Assembly: GCA_964565925.1 (NCBI GenBank)
Contig: CAZMGV010000011.1
Span: 78,770-142,769, forward strand
Origin: CAZMGV01 sp964565925
Lineage (GTDB): Bacteria; JAGRBM01; JAHCIT01
Reading direction: 5' to 3'
DNA: 64,000 nt
Of this stretch, positions 17,019 through 26,383 are shown piece by piece. The translations under genes and the position numbers were made by a program. The notes beneath the pieces are model-generated. The model searched no databases and was not told the origin of the DNA. It saw nothing but the letters and a program-made list of their open reading frames with translations. Each line of letters opens with the position of its first letter. Within the stretch, counting starts at the first letter, position 1.

Positions 17019-17780
17019 GTGGTCCAGTTTCACCCGATAAAGAAGGAAAACCTCGCCGACGACATCGCCGCCCAGATTCGGGTGGAGATCCTCAAGGGCA
17101 CCTGGGGGACGGGCGACCTGCTTCCGTCGGAGCGCGAACTGTCGCTTCAGTTCGCCGTGAACCGCACGACCGTGCGCGAGGCGCTCTCGGAGCTGGAACA
17201 CCTGGGACTGGTCGAACGCCGCCACGGCGACGGCTGCCGCGTGCTCGACTGGCACCGGACCGGGTCGTTCGATCTGCTCCGTCACATGCTCACGCGTCCC
17301 GACATGGCGGGGCGGTTCGACCTCAAGGCCATCGAGTCGGTCTGCGAGACGGCCGGGATCGTGTACGGCGGGGCCGCCGAACTGGCCGCCCGCAATATAA
17401 CGCCCGCGCAGGTGGCGGAACTCGAACGGATAGCCTCGAAGATCAGTGCGGCTGTAGACGCCAAAGACGTGGACGCGCTCATGGAGGCCGACACGGAGTT
17501 CCACAGGACGGTCTTTCGTTCGACGAATTCGGTGGCCCTCGAACTGCTGTCGAACACGTTCTTCCAGATTTTCGACACTTACCGTGCGTTCATGCGGCTG
17601 CTGATGCTGGACGAAATCCGCAACAACCCGGCCCGGGTGAACGCCTTCTACGCAGACATCGTCCGGGCGCTGCGGACCAGCGACACGCGGCTGATGAAGG
17701 AACTGGTGAACAGCACGTTCGAGCAGACCAACCCCAACCTCTGGAAAGAGATCACGCGCCGGGCGACGTTCCGGGCGTAA
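17019..17780 (+). CDS. FadR-subfamily GntR transcriptional regulator
   Basis: A 253-residue regulator starting at GTG. Residues about 8-76 are a winged helix (LLPSERELSLQFAVNRTTVREALSELEHLGLVERRHGDG), and about 95-240 an all-helical FCD ligand-binding domain with the metal-binding DTEFHRTVF block. Family members respond to acyl-CoA or organic acids. The gene has a FadR-type operator in its own upstream region and lies 44 bp before a diiron protein gene on the same strand, which suggests it controls that gene as well as itself. The ligand is unknown, but the acyl-CoA genes nearby make a fatty-acyl signal plausible. Confidence 0.88.
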   Translation: MVQFHPIKKENLADDIAAQIRVEILKGTWGTGDLLPSERELSLQFAVNRTTVREALSELEHLGLVERRHGDGCRVLDWHRTGSFDLLRHMLTRPDMAGRFDLKAIESVCETAGIVYGGAAELAARNITPAQVAELERIASKISAAVDAKDVDALMEADTEFHRTVFRSTNSVALELLSNTFFQIFDTYRAFMRLLMLDEIRNNPARVNAFYADIVRALRTSDTRLMKELVNSTFEQTNPNLWKEITRRATFRA

Positions 17781-17824
17781 CCGTTCACGGCCTGTCACGA
17801 CACGAGAAGAAGGAGAATCCCGTC

Positions 17825-18790
17825 ATGGTGATGAAACTGCACAAGGACTTCAGCCCCTACCGTCCGGAAAATCTGGCATCGCTGGAAAACTTCCCCAAGC
17901 TGGCATCGTCGGTGGCCGGGTCCAAGAAGGTGTTCTGGGACGACGAGAAGGTATTTGAAGAGATTCTCTCCCGCCACGGCGGCAAGATCGATCTTACGAC
18001 CGAAGAGAAGACGGCCGTCGCGAGCCTCATGTCGATCATCTACTACGGCGAGATCGTCGCCATGCACACGAGCGCGCAGCTGGTCGGCATGGTGCCTGAT
18101 CTCGCCGCCCAGTTCGTGCTCTCTTTTCAGACGATGGAAGAGACGAAGCACGTGCTCATGATGGGCCGCTATCTCAAGGCGCTCGACATCCCGCTGCCCG
18201 AGATCAACCCCTGGGCGAAGAAACTGCTGGACGGGATTCTCGGCGTGGACGACCCGCTGCTGAAACTGGTCGGCATGAACCTGATCGTGGAAAACATCGC
18301 CCACGGCATCTTCACGATGATCCAGAACAACTTCGACGAGCCGGTACTGCGCGACTGCCTGCACTACATTGACCTCGACGAGGTAAAGCATGTGGCGCTG
18401 GCCAAAAATTATCTGCCGATCTTCCTGCGCAAGGCGGGCCGCGTGCAGGCGATGAAGATGATCGGCTACCAGGTGCTGTGGAACTACTACATGATCCGCG
18501 CGCAATCGAAGATCATGGACGACGCCGCGCCGCTCAACATCAACTGGAACAGGCAGGCCAAGCAGGACACGATCGACTGGATCAACATGTTCAAGGAGAT
18601 CCCCGAGGACGCGCGCCGGGGCCTCATCCCGCCGCCGTCGCGCAAGCAGGCGGAGAAGCTCATCGACTGGCTGATGCCGCCCGAGAAGTTCGCGCACATC
18701 GAAGAGCAGCGCTTGAAGCGCAACGCCGGCCGCCGAGCCGGGATGAAGGCGAAGATCGTCGCCCCGCACGAGAAGACCGCCGAGGCGTAA
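17825..18790 (+). CDS. Ferritin-like diiron oxygenase-type protein (paralogue 1)
   Basis: A 321-residue four-helix protein with a complete carboxylate-bridged diiron signature: Glu76, Glu106-x2-His109, Glu156 and Glu186-x2-His189, with spacing of about 30 residues in each pair, as in ribonucleotide reductase R2-like and AurF-like oxygenases. No radical-forming tyrosine can be assigned. AAGGAGA lies upstream of the ATG. It follows a FadR-like regulator and is closed by a strong hairpin. Two related proteins occur at 22695 and 49733. The reaction is unknown; oxidation of acyl or aromatic substrates is inference from family and context. Confidence 0.8.
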   Translation: MVMKLHKDFSPYRPENLASLENFPKLASSVAGSKKVFWDDEKVFEEILSRHGGKIDLTTEEKTAVASLMSIIYYGEIVAMHTSAQLVGMVPDLAAQFVLSFQTMEETKHVLMMGRYLKALDIPLPEINPWAKKLLDGILGVDDPLLKLVGMNLIVENIAHGIFTMIQNNFDEPVLRDCLHYIDLDEVKHVALAKNYLPIFLRKAGRVQAMKMIGYQVLWNYYMIRAQSKIMDDAAPLNINWNRQAKQDTIDWINMFKEIPEDARRGLIPPPSRKQAEKLIDWLMPPEKFAHIEEQRLKRNAGRRAGMKAKIVAPHEKTAEA

Positions 18791-18810
18791 GCAGAGGTCC
18801 GGTCAAAACC

Positions 18811-18838
18811 AAACGGGCGGCCAGGCGGCCGCCCGTTT
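18811..18838. terminator. Bidirectional terminator hairpin
   Basis: A perfect 12-bp stem (AAACGGGCGGCC at 18811-18822 with GGCCGCCCGTTT at 18827-18838) and a 4-base loop lies between the convergent diiron and epimerase genes. T-runs are short, so strength is uncertain. Confidence 0.7.
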
Positions 18839-18860
18839 CATTCGGGCTGTAACCTGAAAT

Positions 18861-19805
18861 CTACAAAAACCGGACAATCAGCTTTCCGAACACCGGGCCG
18901 ATGAACCCTTTCATGATCGCGCGCTGCCAGCCGGGCATCTTCGCGGCGAGCTCCCGGGTGAAGTCGTCGACCGTGTGGTTCTGGTAATCGAGGGCCGCCT
19001 GCGCGTCGGCGGTGTCGTACCAGTCCAGGTAGCTCGGGTTCTTCGAGAACTTGTGGGCGGGCGGGCAGGGCAGGCCGACGGCTCCCAGCGTATGGGCCAG
19101 GAAATCGGAATAGATGAACTGCTGCGACTTGCCGCCCGCCAGGATGTACACGCGGTTCTTCACCCGGTCGAACCGTTCGATGGCGTGGGCCATGGCGGTG
19201 GCGACGTCCTTCATGTGCACGAACTCGATGCGCGAGTCGTGCGGGAACATGAACATGCCTTTCATTTTGGCGGGGTCGAGATCCAGGTGCGGTGCGGCGG
19301 CAATGCGCACGATGACGTGATCCAGCCCCGACGCCTTCACCATCTTCTCGCACTCGGCCTTGGAGCGGGTGTAGTGATCCACCGGGTTCATGGGGTTGCG
19401 GTCCGGATGGAGCGGGGCTTTGGCGTCCGGGGTCGGGCCGAATACCGATACGGACGACGTGATGAGCAGACGGACGGGCCGTTCGGCAGCTTTCACCGCC
19501 TCGATCACGTTCCGGGTGCCGTCGATATTCACGCGCTTCGTGAGTCCGGGGTTTTCCTCGCTGAGGGGCGGAATGATCGCCGCTAGATGGACTAGCGCAT
19601 CCATTCCCTCAAGCGCCCTCTTCAGGGCATCGGCGTTTCCGATGTCGCCCCAGACGACCTCCGCCTTGCCTGCCAGTTCCTTCAGCCGTTCGCGGCTTGC
19701 GGGCGTCTCCAGCTCGAAAATACGGACTTCATGGCCGTGGGCGATGAATGTCCCGCTGATCGTAAGCCCCAGACCACCGAGACCTCCCGTGATCAGAACC
19801 CGCAT
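18861..19805 (-). CDS. NAD-dependent epimerase/dehydratase (extended SDR)
   Basis: A 314-residue extended short-chain dehydrogenase. Seen: the Rossmann motif TGGLGGLG near residue 7, the conserved SSVSVFG serine region and the catalytic YTRSK motif near 150. Family members act on nucleotide sugars, sterols or similar alcohols; the substrate here cannot be inferred. The ATG at 19805 has GGGAGA upstream and removes 13 unlikely residues of the longer frame. It is convergent with the first diiron gene. Confidence 0.8.
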   Translation of the reverse strand: MRVLITGGLGGLGLTISGTFIAHGHEVRIFELETPASRERLKELAGKAEVVWGDIGNADALKRALEGMDALVHLAAIIPPLSEENPGLTKRVNIDGTRNVIEAVKAAERPVRLLITSSVSVFGPTPDAKAPLHPDRNPMNPVDHYTRSKAECEKMVKASGLDHVIVRIAAAPHLDLDPAKMKGMFMFPHDSRIEFVHMKDVATAMAHAIERFDRVKNRVYILAGGKSQQFIYSDFLAHTLGAVGLPCPPAHKFSKNPSYLDWYDTADAQAALDYQNHTVDDFTRELAAKMPGWQRAIMKGFIGPVFGKLIVRFL

Positions 19806-19996
19806 GCCCGTTTCTCCCTGTTTTGACGCAGTCCCGTACCGCATCGCATTGGAACAGAAGTATCTTGGGCCGGGTCCTTATCTTTGACAAATGGGCTCGC
19901 CGGTAAACGTGCCAAGGGCTATTCTTGACCGCAAGAAAGGGCAGCCAGTCCGGGTACCGTCTGGGATCGGGCGGTGGCCGGTTCGTTTCTGGCGGG

Positions 19997-22159
19997 ATGA
20001 TCATTCGCGTGATGCTGCTCTCCAACAAGCCGATGGTTCCGGCGACGACGCCCGAGAACCGGTTCCGGATCGCCCATCTGTGGATGATCTATCTGCATCT
20101 CATTTCGGGATCCGTCGTCATCATGATGTTCCTGTGGCAGGGCAATCCGATCGATCCGGCGCGGGGCGGCATCACGAGCATCGTCCATTTCGGCATGTCG
20201 TTCCTGCTCATCCTCATCCAGCTCTACATCCGGCGGTTCGACCGGCTGCACGGCAGCCAGCCGCTACCGGTCTGGGTTGCCCCTGCCGGAGTGGCGGTCT
20301 GTTACGTATCGGTGTTCCAGGGCCTCGCGTTCTGGGGGATGAGCGAGAGCCTCGGGCTGATCATCGTTCCGGTGATGGCGGTCTATACGCGGCTGGCGCT
20401 CGACCGCCGCAGGGCCTTTATCCTGACGGCTGCGTTCCTGTCGGTCTGCCTGGGGATTTATGCGCTTCTCCATTTCGGCGTGATCCCGTGGGCGTGGGCG
20501 TACTACGTCACCCTGAAGCCGCCGCCGCCGCGGCCGGCGATGTTCACGCTCGAGATGGTCATCGTGTTCGGCCTGACGGCGTTCATGTACTACTTCGTGG
20601 ACCGCCTGAGCGAAGTCGTCATGCAGGAGAGCGGGCGGGCGCGCGGGCTCTATGAAACCGCCCGCGCCTTTTTCGACGCCTCGCCCGACGGCATCCTGGT
20701 GCTGGATCCGAACGGTCTGGTTGTCGAGTCGAACGCGATGGGCGAGCGGCTGCTGAACACGAACCCGGGCTCGGGACTGAACGGCGAAATCCTGCTGCGG
20801 TTCATCCATCCGGGCTACCACGGGGTGGTCTGGGACGGGCTGCTGCACACACCGAGGGCCATGAGCCGGTTCGAGCGGGTCGAGGCGATTACCGACTCCG
20901 GCCATACCGTCGCTCTGGAAACCCGAATCGTCGCGTTTGACGGGGAGACTCCCGGGCACCCGCGCTTTCTGATGACCATTCGCGACCGCCGGGACGAGGA
21001 GAAACTCCGCAACCAGCTGCAGAAAGCCCAGCGACTCGATTCGCTGGGGGCGCTCGCCGGCGGTGTCGCTCACGACCTGAACAACGCGCTCAATCCGATC
21101 CTGGGTTTCGCGAGCCTTGAGATGCAGACTCCGGGGCTTCCCGAAGAAACCCGCCAGTCGCTCCAGCTTATCCGCGATTGCGCGCTGCGCGCGACGGGCC
21201 TCTCCAAGCAGTTGCTCGCGCTCTCCCGTGGCGGCGCGCCGGAGGTCCGCTGGATCGACGCCACCGAGATCGCCGCCAACATCGTCTCGGTAATCGACCG
21301 GGCCACGCCGCCCGGGATCGAGGTCAGCTTCGACGCTCCGGAGCGGCATATAGAGGTGGAGTTCTCGGCGGCGCAGCTCGAACAGGTGCTGCTGAACCTG
21401 CTGACCAACGCCATCGAGGCGATCGGCGACAAGGGGCTGCTGCGGTTCGAGCTGTCGCTGCTCGAAGGCGACCGCATGAAAGAGGAACTGATCGGCTGGG
21501 AATCCGAAACGGCGATGCTGATCGAGGTGACCGACTCCGGTTGCGGTATCCCCGAAGAGCACCTGAAGCAGATCTTCGACCCGTTCTTCACCACCAAGGA
21601 GTCGAGGCGCGGCACGGGCCTGGGATTGTCGGTGGTCGAGCGAATCGTCGGCGACGGCCGGGGGCTGGTCCGCGTGGAGAGCAAGCCCGGCGTGGGTTCT
21701 GTTTTCCGGGTCTACCTGCCGAACGCCCGCTACGCCGAGAAGCGGGAGGTGCAGCCCGAAGCCCGCCGCACGGCGGTGCGGGGCCGGCATATGTCGATTC
21801 TCGCCGTCGACGATGAACCGTCCAATCTCGTGCTGATTCAGAAGATCGCCGAGCGGATGGGCGACCGGGTGAGGACGGCGAACTCGTGCGCCGAGGCCCG
21901 GGCGTTCGCGATGACCAGCGGCGAGAAGTTCGACCTGGTGCTGATGGATCTGCTGCTTCCGGACGGAAACGGCGGTGACCTGTATGAAGAGCTGAAGGCG
22001 CGGCTCGGCAATCCGCGCGTCATCTTCCTGTCGGGCTATTCGCGGGAGTCGATCCCCAAGCACGTACTGGACTCGAAGGAGTTCGAGGCGTTCTTTCCCA
22101 AGCCCATTAACGTTGCCCAGCTGACGGAATCTATCGAAGACTGCCGCGCGCGGGTGTGA
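19997..22159 (+). CDS. Membrane-bound hybrid histidine kinase
   Basis: About 720 residues. The N-terminal 200 residues contain about six membrane helices of a MASE-like sensor. A PAS domain follows (about 220-320, FFDASPDGILVLDPNG), then a HisKA domain with His359 (GGVAHDLNN), a HATPase domain (NLLTNAIEAI, DSGCGIPEEH, GTGLGLSVVE) and a C-terminal receiver with phospho-acceptor Asp651 (LVLMDLLLPDG). It should phosphorylate itself and pass the phosphate on to a histidine phosphotransfer protein, none of which is seen nearby. The start is unsure: a TTG at 19925 extends the frame; I favour the ATG at 19997. Confidence 0.85.
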   Translation: MIIRVMLLSNKPMVPATTPENRFRIAHLWMIYLHLISGSVVIMMFLWQGNPIDPARGGITSIVHFGMSFLLILIQLYIRRFDRLHGSQPLPVWVAPAGVAVCYVSVFQGLAFWGMSESLGLIIVPVMAVYTRLALDRRRAFILTAAFLSVCLGIYALLHFGVIPWAWAYYVTLKPPPPRPAMFTLEMVIVFGLTAFMYYFVDRLSEVVMQESGRARGLYETARAFFDASPDGILVLDPNGLVVESNAMGERLLNTNPGSGLNGEILLRFIHPGYHGVVWDGLLHTPRAMSRFERVEAITDSGHTVALETRIVAFDGETPGHPRFLMTIRDRRDEEKLRNQLQKAQRLDSLGALAGGVAHDLNNALNPILGFASLEMQTPGLPEETRQSLQLIRDCALRATGLSKQLLALSRGGAPEVRWIDATEIAANIVSVIDRATPPGIEVSFDAPERHIEVEFSAAQLEQVLLNLLTNAIEAIGDKGLLRFELSLLEGDRMKEELIGWESETAMLIEVTDSGCGIPEEHLKQIFDPFFTTKESRRGTGLGLSVVERIVGDGRGLVRVESKPGVGSVFRVYLPNARYAEKREVQPEARRTAVRGRHMSILAVDDEPSNLVLIQKIAERMGDRVRTANSCAEARAFAMTSGEKFDLVLMDLLLPDGNGGDLYEELKARLGNPRVIFLSGYSRESIPKHVLDSKEFEAFFPKPINVAQLTESIEDCRARV

Positions 22160-22253
22160 ACTCACCCCCCTTGAGCCCGCCATTCAAGCAGCCACAATAC
22201 CGTCCGGACGCCCGAGGCGGTGACTGACGATCCGTCCCCGTCCGTGACTGGAT

Positions 22254-22601
22254 ATGTACGCAACTATCGGCCTGCTGTTCCTTTCCAACATCTTCATGAC
22301 GTTTGCCTGGTACGGGCATCTGAAAACACTTAAAGGGCAGAGCCTGCTCATTGCGATTCTGGTGAGCTGGGGGATCGCGTTCTTCGAATACTGCCTGCAG
22401 GTGCCGGCCAACCGGATCGGGAGCCGCGTCTATACGCTGCCGCAGCTCAAGGTGATGCAGGAGATCATCACGATGGTTGTATTCGGCGGGTTCGCCGCCT
22501 GGTACATGAATGTCCCGGTCACCCGGAACTACCTGTTCGCAGGGCTCTGCCTAGTGGGGGCGGCCTATTTCATTTTCAGCGAGCAGGCGAAATTAAGTTA
22601 A
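22254..22601 (+). CDS. DUF486 (DMT-like) small membrane protein
   Basis: A 115-residue protein with four predicted membrane helices and conserved segments FLSNIFMTFAWYGHLK, SWGIAFFEYCLQVPANRIG and QLKVMQEIITMVVF, matching the DUF486 family of the drug/metabolite transporter type. Length and motifs are typical. The function is unknown. It stands alone between the hybrid kinase and the second diiron protein. Confidence 0.85.
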   Translation: MYATIGLLFLSNIFMTFAWYGHLKTLKGQSLLIAILVSWGIAFFEYCLQVPANRIGSRVYTLPQLKVMQEIITMVVFGGFAAWYMNVPVTRNYLFAGLCLVGAAYFIFSEQAKLS

Positions 22602-22694
22602 TCGAGCCGTTGTCTCCACGATCCGGCTGGCTAGACTGACGTCGTTGTCAGTGGAGACTGAGCCCTGTTCAGGCCCGCGTCAGGAGGCATTGTC

Positions 22695-23654
22695 ATGAAT
22701 CTCGACCGTATGCTGGAGAAGTGCCAGAAGGGCCAGTGGAACGTCACCCAGTTCGACTGGACGCAGAAGCCCGCCGCGCTCTCGAAGTTCGACGAGATGG
22801 AAGCGTGCCAGGCGTTTACCAACCTGATCTACATCGAGCGGATCGCCGCTGCCGCCTTCCTTGAGTTCGCCAGGCAGGCCACCGACCCGACGGAGAAGGC
22901 GATCTTCGAGACTTTCTACGACGACGAGATCCGCCATGCCGAAGCGATGTGGAACCTGGCGAAGTATTTCGACGTGCACCAGTACCGCATCTATACGCCC
23001 GATTCGAACCTCGTGAAGTTCGTTCGCGCCATGAGCGAGATGATCAACGGGATCTCGCCCGAATTCGCTTCTGCCATGGTGACCGCCGGCGAACTGGTGC
23101 TGGACGTCGCGCTGCTCCGATCGGTGAACGATTACATTGAGGACCCGCTCTCTCGCGCGGTGATCGAGAAGATCAACCAGGACGAATCCCGCCACATCGC
23201 CATGGATTTCTACCTGTGCGAAAAATACGGGGAGACGGCCGGCGAGCCGCCCACCATGCGGCAGTTCTTCGAAACCATGAGCAACCCGACGCTGGTGTCG
23301 GGCATGTACTGGGCGACCGTGGCGCTCTCGGAGATGTTCGGCCGCATTCAGGCGATCATGGACCCCAGGGGCACGCGCTTTATCGAGGCGCAGCGGCGGT
23401 TCGCGATGCTGGGCGAGAAAAACCCGAAGATCGCCGCCAACCGCAACTATGCGGCGGTTTTGAGGATCAACACGGCCTCGCAGGCGGTCACGGGCGAACT
23501 GCGCCGGATCATGCAGATGCTGCGGATCGGCCTGTTCAAGCAGATGCAGGAGGCCGAGAAGCGCGGTGAAAAGCGCAAAGCGCCGGACGCGTCGCTTTCG
23601 GCCGGTCACGATCCGGTCAAGACCGCCGTCGACATGCTCGATGAACTGAACTGA
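22695..23654 (+). CDS. Ferritin-like diiron protein (paralogue 2)
   Basis: A 319-residue helical protein with Glu48, Glu78-x2-His81, Glu133 and Glu164-x2-His167: the same complete diiron signature as paralogues at 17825 and 49733. Its N-terminus (GQWNVTQFDW) is shared with the 49733 protein (GQWSVDDFDW), so these two are the closer pair. AGGAGG lies 8 bp before the ATG. It is convergent with an acyl-CoA dehydrogenase gene. The C-terminal 60 residues are Lys/Arg-rich. The substrate is unknown; the family includes AurF-like N-oxygenases and acyl desaturase-like enzymes. Confidence 0.8.
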   Translation: MNLDRMLEKCQKGQWNVTQFDWTQKPAALSKFDEMEACQAFTNLIYIERIAAAAFLEFARQATDPTEKAIFETFYDDEIRHAEAMWNLAKYFDVHQYRIYTPDSNLVKFVRAMSEMINGISPEFASAMVTAGELVLDVALLRSVNDYIEDPLSRAVIEKINQDESRHIAMDFYLCEKYGETAGEPPTMRQFFETMSNPTLVSGMYWATVALSEMFGRIQAIMDPRGTRFIEAQRRFAMLGEKNPKIAANRNYAAVLRINTASQAVTGELRRIMQMLRIGLFKQMQEAEKRGEKRKAPDASLSAGHDPVKTAVDMLDELN

Positions 23655-23672
23655 AAGCCGTCTCGGCTCCCG

Positions 23673-24833
23673 TCACACCGCGTATTTCTTCACAAGCGAC
23701 TTGGCGATCAGGACCTTGAGCACTTCGTTGGGCCCTTCCCCGATGATCATGAGCGGGGCGTCCCGGTACATCCGTTCGATGTCGAACTCTTCCGAGAAGC
23801 CGTAGCCGCCGTGGATGCGCATCGCCTCGAGTGCGTGCTTGGCGCAGGCCTCGGAGGCGAACAGTTTCGCCATGCTGGCTTCCAGATCGCACCGTTCGCC
23901 CCGGTCCTTCTTGCGGGCGGCGTTCATGACGAGCAGTTCCGCCGCTTCCAGATCGGTCGCCATCTCTGTCAGCTTGGCGCCCACGAGTTGATGTTCCCAG
24001 ATCGGCTTTCCGAACGTCTCGCGCTCCTGCGCGTATTTGATCGACGCTTCGAATTCGGCCCGCAAGACGCCGACGCTGCGGGCGGCGACGTTGATCCGGC
24101 CGAGTTCCAGACCGTTCATCACCTGGAAGAACCCCTTGCCCTCGGCCTCCGGACCGCCGACCAGATTGCCGGCCGGGACGGGAAAATCTTCAAAGACCAG
24201 TTCCGACGTGGGGATGCCGCGCAGGCCGATCTTGGGGATGTTCTTGGACACCCGGAAGCCCGGGTGACCTTTCTCGATAATGAAGCCGCTGATTCCGGTG
24301 TGCGCGGGGTTTGCGTCGGGGTTCGTCTTGGCGAGCAGGAAGAAGGCGTTGCCGTCCGAATTCGTGATCCACATCTTGGCGCCGTTGACGATATAGACGT
24401 CGCCCTTTCTGATCGCCTTCGTCTTCATGGAGGCGACGTCGGAGCCGCCGTGGGCCTCCGAGAGCGCCAGCCCGCCGCGCATCTCGCCGGTGGCGATTTT
24501 CGGCAGCCACTTTTTCTTCTGGTCCGGGGTGCCGAAGTTTTTCACCGCGTGGGCCATCATCAGCTGGGTATTCAGCATGGAGGAGAGCGTCATCCAGCAG
24601 GCGGCCAACTCCTTCACGACGTGCGCGTAGGTGACCGTGTCCCAGCCGAGGCCGCCGTATTCGGCGGGGATCGTCGCGCCGAAGAGACCGAGCTTCTTGA
24701 ACCCTTCGAGGGCGAGGTCCGGATACTCGTCGTTGTGATCCCACCGGCTGACATGGGGTTTGATCTCCTTGTCGAGAAAACGGCGCACCGTTTCCACAAT
24801 CTGCCGCTGGTCATCGGTTAGTTCTGTTGCCAC
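23673..24833 (-). CDS. Acyl-CoA dehydrogenase (first)
   Basis: A 386-residue flavoprotein that introduces a trans-2 double bond into acyl-CoA. Seen: LALSEAHGGSD and MWITNSDGNAF FAD/substrate regions, ETFGKPIWEHQLVG, and the C-terminal MIIGEGPNEV with the conserved catalytic-region glutamate. The GTG at 24833 has GGAGGAG upstream, which decides this start over a much longer frame. Its C-terminal motif has GEG rather than the YEG of many short-chain enzymes. A close relative is at 54545. It is convergent with diiron paralogue 2 and divergent from nothing; electrons would go to ETF, whose genes are outside the window. Confidence 0.92.
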   Translation of the reverse strand: MATELTDDQRQIVETVRRFLDKEIKPHVSRWDHNDEYPDLALEGFKKLGLFGATIPAEYGGLGWDTVTYAHVVKELAACWMTLSSMLNTQLMMAHAVKNFGTPDQKKKWLPKIATGEMRGGLALSEAHGGSDVASMKTKAIRKGDVYIVNGAKMWITNSDGNAFFLLAKTNPDANPAHTGISGFIIEKGHPGFRVSKNIPKIGLRGIPTSELVFEDFPVPAGNLVGGPEAEGKGFFQVMNGLELGRINVAARSVGVLRAEFEASIKYAQERETFGKPIWEHQLVGAKLTEMATDLEAAELLVMNAARKKDRGERCDLEASMAKLFASEACAKHALEAMRIHGGYGFSEEFDIERMYRDAPLMIIGEGPNEVLKVLIAKSLVKKYAV

Positions 24834-24951
24834 GGGTCTCTCCTCCGGTACGTTACGGCTGGTAACGAGCCGGGGAGCGTAGCGGAGACGGCTGTCGGGT
24901 GCGAGAGGGGATAAGCGAGAGCGAGGGAGCCCGGGGGCGGATCGCGGGCCG

Positions 24952-26235
24952 CTAGCCCTGGACCGCTTTGGGGGCGGCCTTGACGGGTTCGGCCGGAGTA
25001 GCATCGGCGGCCGGTTTCTTTACCTCGGGCGGTTTGGCGTCCTTCGGTTCGGGCAGATCCGGGAGCTTGCCATCCGGTACGGATATGTCCCGCAGTCTGG
25101 GCCCCGTACGCGGCTGTTTGCGCGGGTAGCCCAGAAACTCCTCGCGGTAGATGTCGATGCATTCGACGAAAACGGCCAGCAGCGCGGGCCCCAGGATGAC
25201 CCCGATCGGGCCCAGCGTCACGATGCCGCCGAGGATCGAGATCAGGATCCAGAGGGTCGAAACGGTTGTGGCTTCGCCGACGATGACCGGCCGGATGATG
25301 TTGTCGATCACGCTCGCGATCAGTCCGAAGGTCATGATGACGCCGGCCGAGAAGCTGTCGCCTCCCATGTAGGCATAGAAACAGGCGGGCCCCCACACGA
25401 GAGCGGTACCGAAAACGGGGATCATCGAGCAGAACGTCATCAGCACGCCCCACAGTATCGCGTGTTCGACGCCGCCGAGTATCAGGCCGATCGTTCCGGT
25501 GGCGCCCTGCGCGGTGATGGTTACGAGCGTTCCCCAGAGCACGGCGCGGCTAGTGTCGCCGAACCGGTTGAGGATCCGGTGATTGACCTGCCGCCCCAGC
25601 GGTGAAATCTCGACCACAAGTTCCACCAGCTCGGGCCCCTTGAGCAGCAGATAAAAGACGAAGATCACGGCGATCACGTATTCGAACACCACAAACACCA
25701 TGCCGCCGAGGATCGAGGAAACCAGCCGCGCGCTCTCGGCAGCGACCTTCTGCCACTGTTCGGTAATGAGACCGATGATGTCGACATCCGTGCCGAGCGA
25801 GTTGTGAATCAGCGCTTCGAGCCGGATGAGATGGGTTTCGATTTCAACCCGGTTCAGTACGTTCGTGGCAGTGATATCGGTCAGCTGCTGGATGGCAAAC
25901 AGCGCGATCAGCGTGAACGGAATGAGGACGGTCAGGTGCGCCGTGACGACGGCGAGCGTCGCCGCCATTTTCGGACCGACCTTCAGCCGCCGCTGGAACC
26001 ATTTGAAGACAGGCCACAGGAGCACAGTGAATACGGCTGCGAACAGGAGCGATGCGGCGAACGGGCGCATGAAGGCGAACAGGAGCACCGCGCCCAGCGT
26101 CGCAAAGACGACCAGAAAAGACCGTCTTTGCATCCGCAGCGACGGCTCCTGAAACCCCACCGGACCCTCGGGTGTAACCGCGTCCGGAGTGCTCTCCGGG
26201 GCAGCTGGCGGCTCTTTGTCAAAATCGTGTCCCAT
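24952..26235 (-). CDS. AI-2E family transporter (PerM/YdiK-like)
   Basis: A 427-residue protein with eight or so membrane helices and conserved C-terminal blocks GVLMTFCSMIPVFGTALVWGP and GPIGVILGPALLAVF, typical of the AI-2E exporter family (formerly UPF0118). The members transport varied small molecules or Na+/H+, so autoinducer export is not implied. The N-terminus is a 33-residue acidic, Pro-rich segment and the C-terminus a Lys/Pro/Ala-rich tail (about 370-427), both cytoplasmic. It is divergent from metK; the intervening 148 bp include the metK leader. Confidence 0.85.
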   Translation of the reverse strand: MGHDFDKEPPAAPESTPDAVTPEGPVGFQEPSLRMQRRSFLVVFATLGAVLLFAFMRPFAASLLFAAVFTVLLWPVFKWFQRRLKVGPKMAATLAVVTAHLTVLIPFTLIALFAIQQLTDITATNVLNRVEIETHLIRLEALIHNSLGTDVDIIGLITEQWQKVAAESARLVSSILGGMVFVVFEYVIAVIFVFYLLLKGPELVELVVEISPLGRQVNHRILNRFGDTSRAVLWGTLVTITAQGATGTIGLILGGVEHAILWGVLMTFCSMIPVFGTALVWGPACFYAYMGGDSFSAGVIMTFGLIASVIDNIIRPVIVGEATTVSTLWILISILGGIVTLGPIGVILGPALLAVFVECIDIYREEFLGYPRKQPRTGPRLRDISVPDGKLPDLPEPKDAKPPEVKKPAADATPAEPVKAAPKAVQG

Positions 26236-26285
26236 TTGTAAAGGTCCGTTGACTCCAGAGGGATGAAAACATAGCTTCGAGTCCG

Positions 26286-26383
26286 CTTGAGGCAGGGGCT
26301 TTTCCCAGGCGGGTCCTCAAGGAACAACCTCCAGTGTAGCTGGAGCTGCCCGCAATTTCCCAAGGGGCAGGAGTAAAAGATAA
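26286..26383 (+). promoter_or_regulatory. Structured metK leader, possible pseudoknot riboswitch
   Basis: Stem 1: CTTGAGG (26286-26292) with CCTCAAG (26315-26321). Its loop contains GGGG/CCC (26295-26306) and GCGGGT (26309-26314), which can pair with GCCCGC (26348-26353) to form an H-type pseudoknot. Between them lies a perfect hairpin CTCCAG/CTGGAG (26329-26345). AGGAG follows at 26369-26373, 10 bp before the ATG, so folding could control ribosome access. The topology recalls SAM-II, but the consensus bases of SAM-I, SAM-II, SAM-III and SAH riboswitches were not found. The assignment is hypothetical. Confidence 0.4.

Noticed and set aside
20264..22183. 639-residue frame antisense to the hybrid kinase
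   Set aside because: It mirrors an intact kinase gene; its product is low-complexity Arg/Gly/His-rich, typical of GC-rich shadow frames.
26236..26383. SAM-I (S-box), SAM-II or SAH riboswitch
   Set aside because: Conserved core bases of these classes were not found; only a hypothetical new or diverged element is proposed.
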